DNA of 64,000 nucleotides. Origin: Floccularia luteovirens. Taxonomy: Eukaryota > Basidiomycota > Agaricomycetes > Agaricales > Squamanitaceae. Made by a program: the position numbers and the translations under genes. The notes beneath the pieces are model-generated. The model saw only the letters and a program-made list of their open reading frames with translations, was not told where the DNA came from and searched no databases. This document shows, piece by piece, positions 34,704-45,752 of this stretch. The stretch lies in assembly GCA_009739215.1 (NCBI GenBank), contig VSJF01000001.1, forward strand, positions 1,860,001 to 1,924,000, in the 5' to 3' direction. Numbering within the stretch: position 1 is the stretch's first letter; each line of letters begins with the position of its first letter.

Positions 34704-36659
34704 ATGGATTTTACGGAAATATACAGACAGACTTCGTCGCTTGTCGCTTTCAGCCCTGGCGCACATTTCCTACTCGCTGCTGTCCAAGACCGTGTCATTG
34801 TGCGTCGTACAGATACTTTTCAAATTATTCGTACCTGGCTTGTAGATGATTCTATATCTCCAACACATGCGGCATTGTTTTTGAAGTCAATTTCGGGCAA
34901 ACATAAGTCAACGACCACAGCAAACACCGCTCCAGATACATGGATAACTCATGTAGGGTGGTCCAGCGACTCAGAATACATACTAGCTGCTTGTGCAAAA
35001 CGAGGGATTGTTCATCTTCTGAAGCTACAAGATGAAGAATGGAGCGGCCGCATTGAATCAGGCGCTGAAGGTAATACCTCAACTTTATCTCTTTATTCCG
35101 AGATTCCATTCTTCTAGGTCTTGTAAAGGCAGAATGGGCTCCTGACGGAAGAAATGTGCTCTGTTTCTCTGAGTGGGGAGTGAGTAAATCATCACACATA
35201 CTTGTTTGGCTTGTTCTAATTATCTGTTAGCTGCGTGTTTCCATTTGGTCTCTTACAACAGGCGCTGCAACATATATCCAATTTCCTGTTCATCCTGATA
35301 GAGGTTTATTAAATCATGGTTATTTTTGGTAATCTTTAAATATGTGGTCCAGGTTATACATTTCGTGACGACGGACGCTATTTCATCTTAGCGGAACGCC
35401 ATAAGTCGAAGGATACATTGGGTGTGTACGATGCAACGGAATCATATAAGATGATCCGGGTAAGCATTTCCTTATTGCACAAGGAACTCTGTTTGATTCA
35501 GTGACCTTCAGCATTTTGGCTTGCCAACTTCCTCCTTATCGTCTCTTTCTCTTTCTCCAACAGGAAATTACGTTGCTGTATGGGAAGGACCTCTGGAGGT
35601 GAGTTATTAGGACACATGATTCAACATTTTACTAAGTTAGACGTGAAAGTATAAATTGCATGTAGTAGCGTTGGCTGGTGATATTATGGCTTCATTCACT
35701 CCGACTCCGGATCCAGGTTTTGGCATACGTTTGGTGTCATGGAATCCCAATGGCATGTTTCTTGCCGTCGGGGGTTATGATGAAAAGGTGTGGCAATACC
35801 ATATAATCCGCTAATTGACCCATAAGCTTTTAGATTTATATTCTTGACAGTCTGAGTTGGTCCCCTGTAGCTACCTTTGAACAGACTTCTCGTATCAGTT
35901 CTGGTGTTGTATGCAAGTTTTATATTTTTCAAAGTTCTTACATGCTAAATTAGAATCAGACTGTCTGGCGAGAGCCTTCCAAATGGCTTGAGACGACCGA
36001 GGGACGTGGTTTCCTATCATGTCAGTGATAAATTTCCGCTTATCACCATTCAATTTTTTGACTTTGATGGTTGCTTCAGATGAAAGACTGAAAGGGCCTC
36101 AATCGATGCCGGTAACCCGCGGCGGTCGATTGGACGTTAGTCCTAAAAGTGGGGTTGTTCAAATGGACTGGAACTCGACGGGCACGCTTCTTCTCGCGCG
36201 ATTTGGTAAGTTCAATTAAAGCAGCACGATGGCTTGTATAATACAACGACTACCCAGAGAACACGCCAACTGCAATTTATCTTTTTAATTTCCCATCAGC
36301 AGGACAAGATTTTGCTCCCAAGCTCAGAACAGTCCTTCTTCACTCCCAAGCGGTTGTCCATGCTAGATGGAATCCGGTGAGAAAGGGAAATTTCGCCCTG
36401 TGTTGTGGTGGGCCAAGTGTTTATACATGGAGTGATGAATGGATTGGTGAGGGAGGATCTGAGGAAGAAATGGCTGAATGTATTGGTGTCCCTGCGAGTA
36501 TGTCCCAGTTTCACGCTTTTTTTGGGTATATGTTCATGTGTCCACGTAGAACAATTTGAGGCTCGAGACTTGAAATGGTCTCCTGATGGAAAAGGATTTT
36601 TGCTCTTAGGCAAAGAGCAGTTTTGCTGTGCATTTGAAGTTCAAGAGGAAGGTTCTTGA
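34704..36659 (+). CDS. WD40-repeat protein, WRAP73 (WDR8) family
   Basis: WRAP73 acts at spindle poles and centrosome-equivalent bodies, anchoring microtubule factors such as kinesin-14. The start is MDFTEIYRQTSSLVAFSPGA. WD-type blades can be read across about ten exons: FLLAAVQDRVIVRRTDTFQI, ITHVGWSSDSEYILAACAKR, AEWAPDGRNVLCFSEW, YTFRDDGRYFILAERHKSKD, LGVYDATES, LSLSPTGNYVAVWEGPLE, LVSWNPNGMFLAVGGYDEK, VQMDWNSTGTLLLARFENTP, VVHARWNPVRKGNFALCCGG and LKWSPDGKGFLLLGKEQFC. About 500 residues, ending at 36659. The combination of blade sequences is characteristic of the family. The function is transferred from homologues. Confidence 0.87.
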
Positions 36660-37107
36660 CAAAGTTTCCAAAATGTAAATTTAGAATATAATATAGTTAA
36701 ACTTCCCAAGAGTTAATGTTGTGAGAAATTGTTATATATAGTTCATTCCTAGCCGTAGCTATACTATAACTTCGACAACTCGCTTCAAATTTAACAACAC
36801 TAGTTAGTTAGTCTCTTACTTATGACTGTGGTGTTTCCATTTCTATTGTTTGGCTTTGCTGGGTAATAGGGCATGTCTGGAACTAACAGAAGTTGGAGAT
36901 ATGTGAAACAATCCTGTTAAACAACTTGCAGAACTTGGCTAAATATTGGGTTCCCGGCTGCCAAGATAACCACACGTTCATGAATAGAACCAGCTATGGC
37001 TGGATCGAAGTTCTGGAAGGCCATGCCTTTTACCTCACCATTGTCTAACCCTGGCGACTTCTTTGCATCGAAAGATTATTTCAATTTATTGTTACGCCTT
37101 CATTCCT
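36660..37107. other. Intergenic, nothing recognised
   Basis: This 448-bp AT-rich region lies between the WD40 gene and the hydrolase. It holds the hydrolase promoter by position. No ORF, RNA gene or repeat is supported. Confidence 0.5.
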
Positions 37108-38457
37108 ATGGACCCAAATTCACATAAAACTCTGACCACCTCTCGTGGATATGTGTATTCCTACTATGTTATCATGCCGGATCCGAACTCAGAATGGGAT
37201 CTAGGCGGAGGAACTGCACCAACTATCTTATTTCTGCATGGTTTCCCCATGACTTCTTATCAATGGAAACATCAAGTACCTTATTTTCGTGCGCGAGGTT
37301 TCCGGTTGATAATTCCTGACTTGCTCGGATTCGGAGGAACTTCAAAGCCTGTAGATCCAGAGGCGTACCGCTTCAGTCTTGTTTGCCGAGACATAATGGA
37401 CATATTGGATGCTGAAGGCGTAGAACGTGTGGTGGCGGTTGGGCACGACTTGTCCGTTATCAATTTTCCCGCTTACCTGCGCGGCGTACATTTATCGAAT
37501 TCATCTTGTTTAGGGGCTCAAAGATTGTTTCTCGACTTGCTAATCTTTACGGAACACATTTTGTGGGATATGCGTTCTTGGCAGTGCCATATTGCGCCCC
37601 CCGTCCTCGATCGACTATGGAGTATACTCTTTCTGCCGTAAGTTAATTTCACATTATAACCACCAAATCAAATACTTATGACCTGTCTTAGACAAAGCGA
37701 ATGTGCGGATATGAACTTTGTGGGCACGTACTTCTATTTGCGGAAGATGATGCCCACGAACTTCTCGAGGACAATGTATGCCAAACTCTGTCCTGATGCG
37801 ATATCTAGACTAATAGTACTTACTGTATGCTCTGATCATTAGTTAGATTCCTTCTATTGCGCAATGTTTCCCTCGGCAGCAACATTTGCAGTGACGCATG
37901 TTGCTCCTGTAGGAAGACTTAGGAAGTGGATTGAAAGAGACGAAAGAACACCAACTGCTAATTTCATAAGCCAAGAGGTGATTCAAATCAAACCAATTGT
38001 TGGAGCCTTTCTCTGATTTTTACCAACAGGATACCAGGATATGGTACAAGACATTCTCCAAGTCATTGCAAGGTCCTCTCTGTTGGTACAAGGTTGGCAG
38101 TGATTGTATATTCTGTAATTTAGATCACTGAGCTTTAAAATCCTCAGGCATTAGTATCTGGTGTCAACGCTGATGACGACAAATGTACGGTCTCAGGCTC
38201 AACCCCTATAATTGCGGCAACTAATTGCGAAATTTTGTATAGGTGTACCGCTTGATAAATACAAGATATCTCAGCCAGTCTTTTTCATGGCAGCGAACCA
38301 CGACTATATATCGCGGGCAGTGCACGGAATTGCAACAACGAAGTACCACTGTAGCAATGCATGCATACGAGAACTTCATGCGGGACGATGGTTGATGATG
38401 TCGAATGGACTGGAAGTGAATAATGCGTTATTTTGGTGGATGATGGATATCTTGTAA
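37108..38457 (+). CDS. Alpha/beta hydrolase, epoxide-hydrolase-like
   Basis: Epoxide hydrolases open epoxides through an Asp nucleophile. Start MDPNSHKTLTTSRGYVYSYY (37108). The oxyanion-hole motif is LFLHGFPMTSYQW. LLGFGGTSKP follows. The nucleophile elbow is VVAVGHDLGSKIVSR, restored by splicing out an intron that begins right after the Asp codon; most relatives have Trp where this has Leu. AFLAVPY follows. Lid exons include CAMFPSAATFAVTHVAPVGR. The C-terminal domain has QPVFFMAANHDYISR (acid Asp region) and IRELHAGRWLMMSNGLEVNN (catalytic His). About 340 residues in at least eight exons. The substrate is unknown; a role in detoxification or lipid epoxides is inferred from the family. Confidence 0.82.
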
Positions 38458-38567
38458 AATAAATAAATAAATATGCTTAGTAATATTTTTCGGTGACTTA
38501 CGAGGAAGTCCGGCAGAGTCTTGTACGCACTCGTCCGCATCCACCTCTTTTCCTTCTTACCACCACA

Positions 38568-41048
38568 ATGCTTCCCCGTTCCCTCAGATCTGCTTTCGCA
38601 CTTAGACGTTCTCGGCTTACTTATGTTCCTTATCGTGCCTATGCTACCCCTTCCCAACATCCTTTGCCTTCAGATCCTTCACAGAGTCCAAAGGACAATC
38701 AAAAGGAGGACAAAGATGACTCGGTAACATCCCAACAAAACTCTCAACCAACCAACCCTTCTCCCAACAAGCCTACGCCTCCTCCCAAGCCAGACTTTCC
38801 GAAGGCTCTCGAAGGGTTTTTCAAACAGTATCAGCAGCAGTCCTCAAATAAGAGATCGGAGTCTTCATCCGACTCGAAGGAGCAGCCAGAAGGGAACAAG
38901 AAGCACTCGGAGCCTCCACCTCCTAATAACCAGTTCTCCAATGGCCAGCTCGCGTGGATGGCTGCTGCCACTGCCGCTTATCTTACTTGGTCCAATGCAA
39001 GCTCTTCCAACTCACGTGAGATCACCTGGCAGGAGTTCCGGACTGCATTCCTCGATAAAGGCCTTGTCGACAAGTTGACTGTTATTAATAACCACAAAGT
39101 CCGCGTAAAGCTTCACTCGAATGCAACCGGTAGTATGTACCCCTCCGGCGCAGTACCCGGAGAGTACCACTTCTCCATAGGTAGTGTGGAGGCTTTTGAG
39201 CGCAAGTTAGATGAAGCCCAGAAAGAACTCGGCATACCCAGCCACGAGAGGATTCCTGTAGCATACCAGGATGAAATCTCCGCATTTAACACTATTCTTA
39301 ACCTGGCCCCAACAATACTCGTTCTGGGTGTTCTGTATTGGATGAGCAGACGGAGTAGCAGCAGTTCTGCAGGTGGAATATTCAGTATAGGAAAAAGCCG
39401 GGCCAAACTATTTAACAAAGATACTGAGGTCAAGACCAAGTTCAAGGATGTCGCTGGTATGGATGAAGCGAAGGAAGAGATCATGGAATTCGTTAATTTC
39501 CTCAAAGAACCCGCCAAGTACGAAAAACTTGGTGCTAAAATTCCCCGAGGTGCCATACTTTCTGGCCCTCCGGGAACAGGTAAGACACTCCTTGCTAAAG
39601 CAACGGCAGGCGAAGCGTCGGTTCCTTTCCTCTCGGTATCTGGGTCTGAATTCGTTGAAATGTTCGTTGGCGTTGGCTCCTCTCGGGTCCGTGACCTTTT
39701 CGCATCCGCCAAAAAGAATGCTCCTTGCATTATCTTCGTTGATGAAATTGATGCAATCGGAAAGTCAAGGGCAAAAGGGGGAAGCATGGGAGGTAACGAC
39801 GAACGCGAGTCCACCCTCAACCAGCTTCTAGTGGAAATGGACGGTTTTGGAACCAATGAACATATTGTCGTCCTTGCAGGAACGAACCGACCAGATGTCC
39901 TTGATCCTGCTCTCCTACGTCCTGGCCGTTTTGACAGACATATTGCAATTGATCGACCGGATGTTTCTGGACGGAAAGGAATTTTTAAGGTTCATCTACG
40001 ACCTCTTCGTCTGCATGAATCATTGTCCAAGGACGTGGAGTCGCTAGCCCAAAAACTAGCAGTTCTCACTCCAGGGTTCTCTGGTGCAGATATCGCCAAC
40101 GTTTGCAATGAAGCTGCCCTACACGCTGCACGCAAGTCATCCGAATCGGTCGCATCTGTAGATTTCGATACTGCCATTGAGAGGGTCATCGTCGGTTTAG
40201 AGAAGAAGAGCAGAGTATTAAGTCCTGAGGAGAAGAAGACAGTTGCCTATCATGAAGCCGGCCATGCTGTATGTGGCTGGTTCTTAGAGCATGCTGATCC
40301 TCTTCTCAAAGTCAGCATCATCCCTCGAGGTGCTGGTGCTCTAGGCTACGCTCAGGTAAGCTTTGATTATAATATCTGAACACCTTGTAATGCTAGTCAT
40401 TGCAGTATCTACCTCCAGATCGCTACCTTTTATCTACTCCACAAATGCTGGACCGCATTTGTATGACCCTGGGTGGACGTGTGTCTGAAGAGATATTCTT
40501 TGGCGCCGAAAACATAACAACAGGAGCACAGGACGATCTTCAAAAAATATCCCGCATGGCATTTGAAGCTTGTGCAAACTACGGCATGAACGACATTATA
40601 GGTCCCGTGAGCTACGGTGGCGACCGTGCGGCGAAAGAGAGCTGGACGAAACCATTCAGTGAGAAAACTGCGGAAATGCTTGATGCGGAAGTTCGCAAGA
40701 TGATTAATAATGCATATGAACGTACACGCAATCTCCTCACGGAGCACCGTGGAGACGTGGAGAAAGTCGCTAAACTGTTGTTGGATAAAGAGGTCATTAC
40801 CCGGTCAGTCTGTCATTCATACCAAAACGCTTTCTATTGCTGAATGTATCCATAGTGAGGACATGATCAACCTTCTGGGTAAGCGACCTTTCGTAGGTCG
40901 ATCTGATGATATGGATAAATGGTTAGACGAGAATCGTGGGGAGAAAAGTGCTCCACCACCACTGGAAGATATCACTCCAACAGGTGATGAGCCCCTACCA
41001 GCTCCACTAACAGCAACAAGAAGTATAGAGGATACCCGTTTGCTTTGA
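38568..41048 (+). CDS. Mitochondrial m-AAA protease subunit (Afg3/Yta10-Yta12 type)
   Basis: The m-AAA protease is an ATP- and zinc-dependent quality-control protease of the inner mitochondrial membrane. The start [20 protein letters not shown] is an Arg-rich presequence. A Pro/Ser/Gln-rich linker, two membrane helices ([14 protein letters not shown] and [12 protein letters not shown]) and the FtsH extracellular-type domain between them follow. The AAA domain has [15 protein letters not shown] (Walker A), [12 protein letters not shown] (Walker B) and [15 protein letters not shown] (second region of homology with Arg fingers). The protease site is [15 protein letters not shown]. It ends SIEDTRLL. 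About 785 residues in three exons, few introns compared with its neighbours. It encodes one subunit; whether it is Afg3 or Yta12 is not resolved. Confidence 0.95.
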
Positions 41049-41202
41049 TTTTTTAAGTTAAGACTTGGGCATAAATGCATCTCTTTGTAATGTAATTAAT
41101 CGATAGTCAAGGAAACACATCCACTCATTTTGTTCATATCGGTCATGGCTGTACGGTAAAAGTATAGTACTAAGTATTGAGATACAAGGTAAAAATTTAG
41201 TG

Positions 41203-43645
41203 TTACAAGGAATACCTAAATCCACTCCAGTCGTCTCCTTTATCCATCTTGGCAGCTTCAATGCTTTTATATGTGCCATTTCTTTCGTGCGCGTTCTTGT
41301 TATCAATCCCTTCTATAATTTCATCACGTTCGCCCTGTTCTCTACGCCTATTTTCCCTCTTCAACAATACATTGAAGATGACCGAAGATATAAATCCGAT
41401 TGCTATGTATGTGAGGGTAATACCATGGCCTAAACGGTAGAAGGGCCGGTCGGTGGCTCGATACTAACAAGAACGGAAAATTAATTCCATGTTTGAATGG
41501 ATGAGTAGATCCAGATAAGACATACAATGTTCGAAGTCACCGCGCCGTTGAGATTTCCGAATCCTATTGCCATACCGAGTGTTACACTGCGCTTATAGGA
41601 ACCTTCGATATTGCTTGCGACCCATGCAACAGAATTAGCTTGTGACATGACGACCCATTAGGATAAGCACCCCAAAATTTGACAGACAGGAGACATACGT
41701 ATTGTAGGATATATCGCCCTGCCGGTTTACGTTTCAGTCGTATGAAAATGGGTCACAAATACCATGTACTCACGAAACAGCCAAGTATACCGCAAAATAG
41801 GATAGACCTGGTGTCTTTGAGGCAATCAAAATTATATATGCCACCAAACCTAATGCAGAATCACTATCAATCAAAAGCTATGGCACAAAGCACTAACCAA
41901 CACCGAATAGAGCTCTAACGGCGAGGTGAATATTCAATTACCTGGAAGACGATGGTTACTCACAAATTAATGTATGAGCGGTTGCCCACACGATCGCCAA
42001 TAAGTCCAATGATGCATGTCATAATACAACCCCAGACATATACGGGGACAGATAATAGATTAGCTTCTGTAGCTTGAAACCCTATAAGATGAATAAATTT
42101 AGAATGAGGTGACGTGAAGGTCTGGCAGAACTTGGGAATAGATGGGACTTAAGGATTACATACACATACCTAGCTGATTAATAATGGAAGGCAAAAATAA
42201 TGAGAATGCATAAAGAGGGCCATCACTAGTCAGACACCCATCAGCAAAACCCCGGGACCTATTGATGGAATTAAATGGACTCACAAACCCATGTATATTC
42301 CCACTAGGTATCAAGAAACATTAATAAGGATGTTACTTTCCAAGACAGGTTATGGTTACTACTCACTTGAAACATAAGTCTTCCAATCGGTAAGACTCTT
42401 CCAAACATAACGCATTTTAAAAGTTTCGCCGGAGGCGCTAAATCTTAGGTCATCCTGTAAACGTCGGATAACGAATGCCTCTGTGTGAATAATGAATGAT
42501 TGGCTGTAATGAGCAATTTGGAAGGAATGACTTACGCTCTTCTTTTGTCAAGAATTTGGCTGAATCTGGGAAGTCTTGGATGATCCAATACGAAGCGACA
42601 CTGAGGAGGACCGTGGCCAACCCTTCCAGGATGAAAATCCATGCCCAACCTAAATTCTGATTAGTATTTTATTAAATAATGATGGGAAGACATCCCAACC
42701 CGGCTTTCCTCCAACGCCATCCATGTTTGCAATTGCAGCTGCTAAAAGGCCGCCTGCAGAATCCTATGAATTATCTATATTATAAAGTCGATAACTGGAC
42801 TCACTAAAAGCACCTGAAATGGTAGTTGCAGAAAAGAACAGAGAAACTCTCAATCCCATCTCCGAACGTTTGTACCAGCTGTAAAATAGTGAGCCAGATG
42901 AGCCAGTCTTGCTTTGCATAATATGGTATACCTGGTGATATAAAAAACAATACCCGGGTACATTCCAGCTTCGCATAGCCCAAGTAAGACTCGCAAAGCT
43001 GTTTAACGTTGTCAGGATAATGTATATAGAATGTCATATTAAAATGACTAACTGATGAGGCCTGCATAGTTATGAATAACACCGTGTAGTGTCTACATGC
43101 AATGTCTGTTAAATTTTCTTCCTTTGAAGCCAAAAACTTACCATCACGATGCCCCAAAGTAGCATCATCGTTGAAAGCCAGATTGATGGCCGCAGTCTGC
43201 GTAGAATGACATTGCTGATCGGCTGTGGAGATCAAAATAAGCTGTGGAGACCAGAGTGGGGGAGCAGAAAAAAAACGGAACGGACCTCGAAGAGAGCATA
43301 TGGGAAAAAAAATACAGTTAAAGCTAACAAGTACTTATTGTCACTGATGCCAATGTCTTGTTCTAGCCTATACAACTACATGACATGCTTAAGCTTGAGA
43401 CTGAAAGAAAATTTGGACAAGAAATAGATTACCTTGGCATTACCGATGCTCCCTCTGTCAAGGAAATTAAACAGATATAGGACTGTCAACCAAGGAATGA
43501 CATGAATATCTATTTTGCGGATGAGTTTCCGCTCGTCGACCATCGATGTATCGATATCTGGCTGATAGATATCGTCCTTTAGTAATACCGGAGCTGCTCC
43601 CAACTCAGGGGTATCATCCTTCTCGGAGGACTGTAAGCTGGTCAT
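41203..43645 (-). CDS. MFS permease of the anion:cation symporter group, Dal5 (allantoate permease) type
   Basis: Members carry allantoate, nicotinate, tartrate, biotin or similar anions. Start MTSLQSSEKDDTPELGAAPV (43645; the GTG upstream is not used). Then RKIDIHVIPWLTVLYLFNFL, DRGSIGNAK (the Dal5-group signature), AGMYPGIVFYITR, WYKRSEMGLRVSLFFSATTI, WIFILEGLATVLLS, YWIIQDFPDSAKFLTKEE, the second-half segments DGPLYAFSLFLPSIINQL, IGDRVGNRS, IYPTIPNSVAWVASNIEGSY, MAIGFGNLNGAV and TDRPFYRLGHG. It ends KGDDWSGFRYSL at 41203. About 500 residues in some 17 exons, one of 19 nt (42285-42303). The gene is intact as far as junctions were checked. It lies next to the urease accessory gene ureD. Confidence 0.86.
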
Positions 43646-44436
43646 AATGGGATCTGGGAAAGAATAAAATGTGCTGCAGAATTGATGGGCTGGAGTTGAG
43701 ATTATTCGGTCATAGTACGGAGTCTGTGGCACATATAAGTACCTTCCTGCTGATCCCGTAATAGTACACGACTTCTTTGGTCAGGGAGAACTTAAACGGA
43801 TACGGACGACGGAACCAAACACTAACATGGAACGGATATGCTCTGGCTTTAATATAAAAAGCATCCTGATTTGATTCAATGATAAGCGATGTGAACATAC
43901 GGGTTGTTAGGCCCTGTAGACACGCGTTTGTTTTTTTTTCATTCACCATGTGGTCCTTGCGTCCTTGATGCGCAGTGAGTAGGAGCATTCTAAGCCCCCA
44001 ACGTTATCGTATTCGGCATGGCGTGGTCCTTGATTTTCCCATTGCTCGGGAGAACGGTTATTTTGGAGATATGTCCTCATGGATTAAAAAAAAAATACTG
44101 AATATGAAACTGGCTCCGTGCAACGGTTCTATATCCACACCTCACGAGGCAATATCTGTAGATGTATTGTCCGCAAAGCTTACCGTCTAATAATATTTCT
44201 TTGAAGCTTGGTCAAGAATTCGCTATCTGGATACATATTTATATGGTATTAGTTGTCAGTGGTATCATGTGGAGGCATAACTTGGATCTTGAAATAAATA
44301 CCTCAAGAGGAATCGTGATTTTGATCAAGCTTCCAAATTTCAACTCCCATTTCATCTGTAAGCGCCGCATGGATGAGGGAGAAATATTCCCAAATGATTG
44401 TGTTCAAGCATGTAATATACGTATAAGGAAAACTTT
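43646..44436. other. Intergenic, 5' side of the Dal5-type permease
   Basis: These 791 bp lie between two minus-strand genes. They hold one TGATAAG site at 43880-43886, 235 bp upstream of the permease start. ORFs in both strands look random. Confidence 0.5.
43881..43886 (+). promoter_or_regulatory. GATAAG site upstream of the permease
   Basis: The core GATAAG is the binding site of fungal GATA nitrogen regulators (AreA/Gln3 type). It is a single short motif and would occur by chance every few kb. Confidence 0.25.
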
Positions 44437-45452
44437 TTATTGAAAGGCTCGTCTATACAAATCTTCTCCAACGATTTGCTGGAGTCCGCCGAATGTCTGA
44501 CCCATCCAATGCTTCACAATCTCTGTCTCTTGACCTGCTACCCTGATGACGACACCTAATTCGGGTACTTCTGAATGGATAGGGCTGAGTGACCAAATGA
44601 TATTTCCCGGAACGGTTGCTTTGTAAACTGATATCTGAGTGTATTCTTTCGTGACAAGTCTGATGGTATCGCAGAATTTAGGGCCGTATAGTATGACCAT
44701 GGCATAGCATGAGTATGGGGCAAGTCTGTCCCCTAACGTTCGCTTTGGTAATCCCAAGTCCTGGGCCTGAGATGCCAGAAGCATCACGTCTTGTGCGATT
44801 CTGCGCTTTCCGACCCACACTTCATTCCTGCTGTAGTATCGCGAAAATGCCCACTCTTCACCCAAAGATTTCCGTCCCGATGTTATCCAGTCGAGCAGTA
44901 CGAGTGATGAATCTTCTTCCAGATAAAACTTTTGCACCTGCTTGTAGGTGGCATCTCGAAAACAGGTGACGGGTTCGGGTAATAATAACATCGTGCTCTT
45001 TGATTCAACAACAAAAGTCATCGTCTGAGTCGTACAAGATGATTTGTGTGCTACACCCGCTGTGTTTGATGTGTCACTTTCAGACCTTTTTACAGTCGCG
45101 AGATGTTCTCCAACACGAGTCTTGAACACTTTGGTAGATCCCTGTGTGATGATACTCCATTTGGCTCGCTTTCAATCACTTCTACTTGGGATCTCACCTG
45201 AGAAAGCAGTAACAGCGTAGCTCCAGTCTGAACCTCTCCAGATAAAGAGATGTTATCACCTCCGACCAAGCCCCCTCCGTACGAAATGGTATACACAACG
45301 GCGATATCATCCGGTTTCGTGTGCGACGCAAGTAGTTTCAAAGGGTAGGTTGACATCAGTTGCGAGAAGATCGCTTTGTGTCCGTGCAACGAGACAGTAA
45401 TGTAACCATCTCCAGGGTGTATTCGCATGGTAGAGGTCTCATGCCCCTCCAT
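44437..45452 (-). CDS. ureD: Urease accessory protein UreD
   Basis: UreD is part of the complex that loads nickel into urease. Start MEGHETSTMRIHPGDGYITV (45452). Signature segments are YPLKLLAS, VVYTISYGGGLVGGDNISL, QTGATLLLLSQ (exon end), GSTKVFKTR, LPEPVTCFRDATYKQVQKFY, SSLVLLDWITSGR and EWAFSRYYSRNEVW. The C-terminus reads WMGQTFGGLQQIVGEDLYRR. Two exons are separated by a short intron (about 45138-45197) and give about 320 residues, the usual size. The next gene on the 3' side is a Dal5-type permease, which suggests, but does not prove, a nitrogen-nutrition link. Confidence 0.92.
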
Positions 45453-45752
45453 TGTGAGGTCAGAGAGTCCGTTTTATCCGTTTCGTAATGATGTTCCTCA
45501 TTGCACCAAGCCAACGGTTTAGGGTCGAACAGGGTTTAAAGGTTAATTTACAACTGTGAGATAAGACGACCACGTCACGATGCATGATTTTTGGACCTTT
45601 TAAAATATGCAAGTAGAAATTCATTACAAAAGAATGTGACTAAAGCTATATAATGTTAATGAAGGTATGGAAACAACATTGTTACAAAAAAATAGTTTGA
45701 TAACTTGTGAGAGTTTATGTATGGGAACGCTGACGGTGTGGATAACAAGGGT
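45453..45752. promoter_or_regulatory. ureD upstream region with two GATA-type sites
   Basis: This 300-bp spacer between byr4 and ureD carries TTATCC (45474-45479, GGATAA on the other strand) and GATAAG (45560-45565), both within about 115 bp upstream of the ureD start. These fit nitrogen-responsive GATA factors but are short motifs. Confidence 0.3.

Noticed and set aside
39113..39856. 247-codon minus-strand ORF
   Set aside because: Antisense shadow of the m-AAA protease exon; codon structure explained by the true gene.
43149..43427. 92-codon plus-strand ORF in the permease region
   Set aside because: Overlaps permease exons and introns on the opposite strand; no protein-like content.
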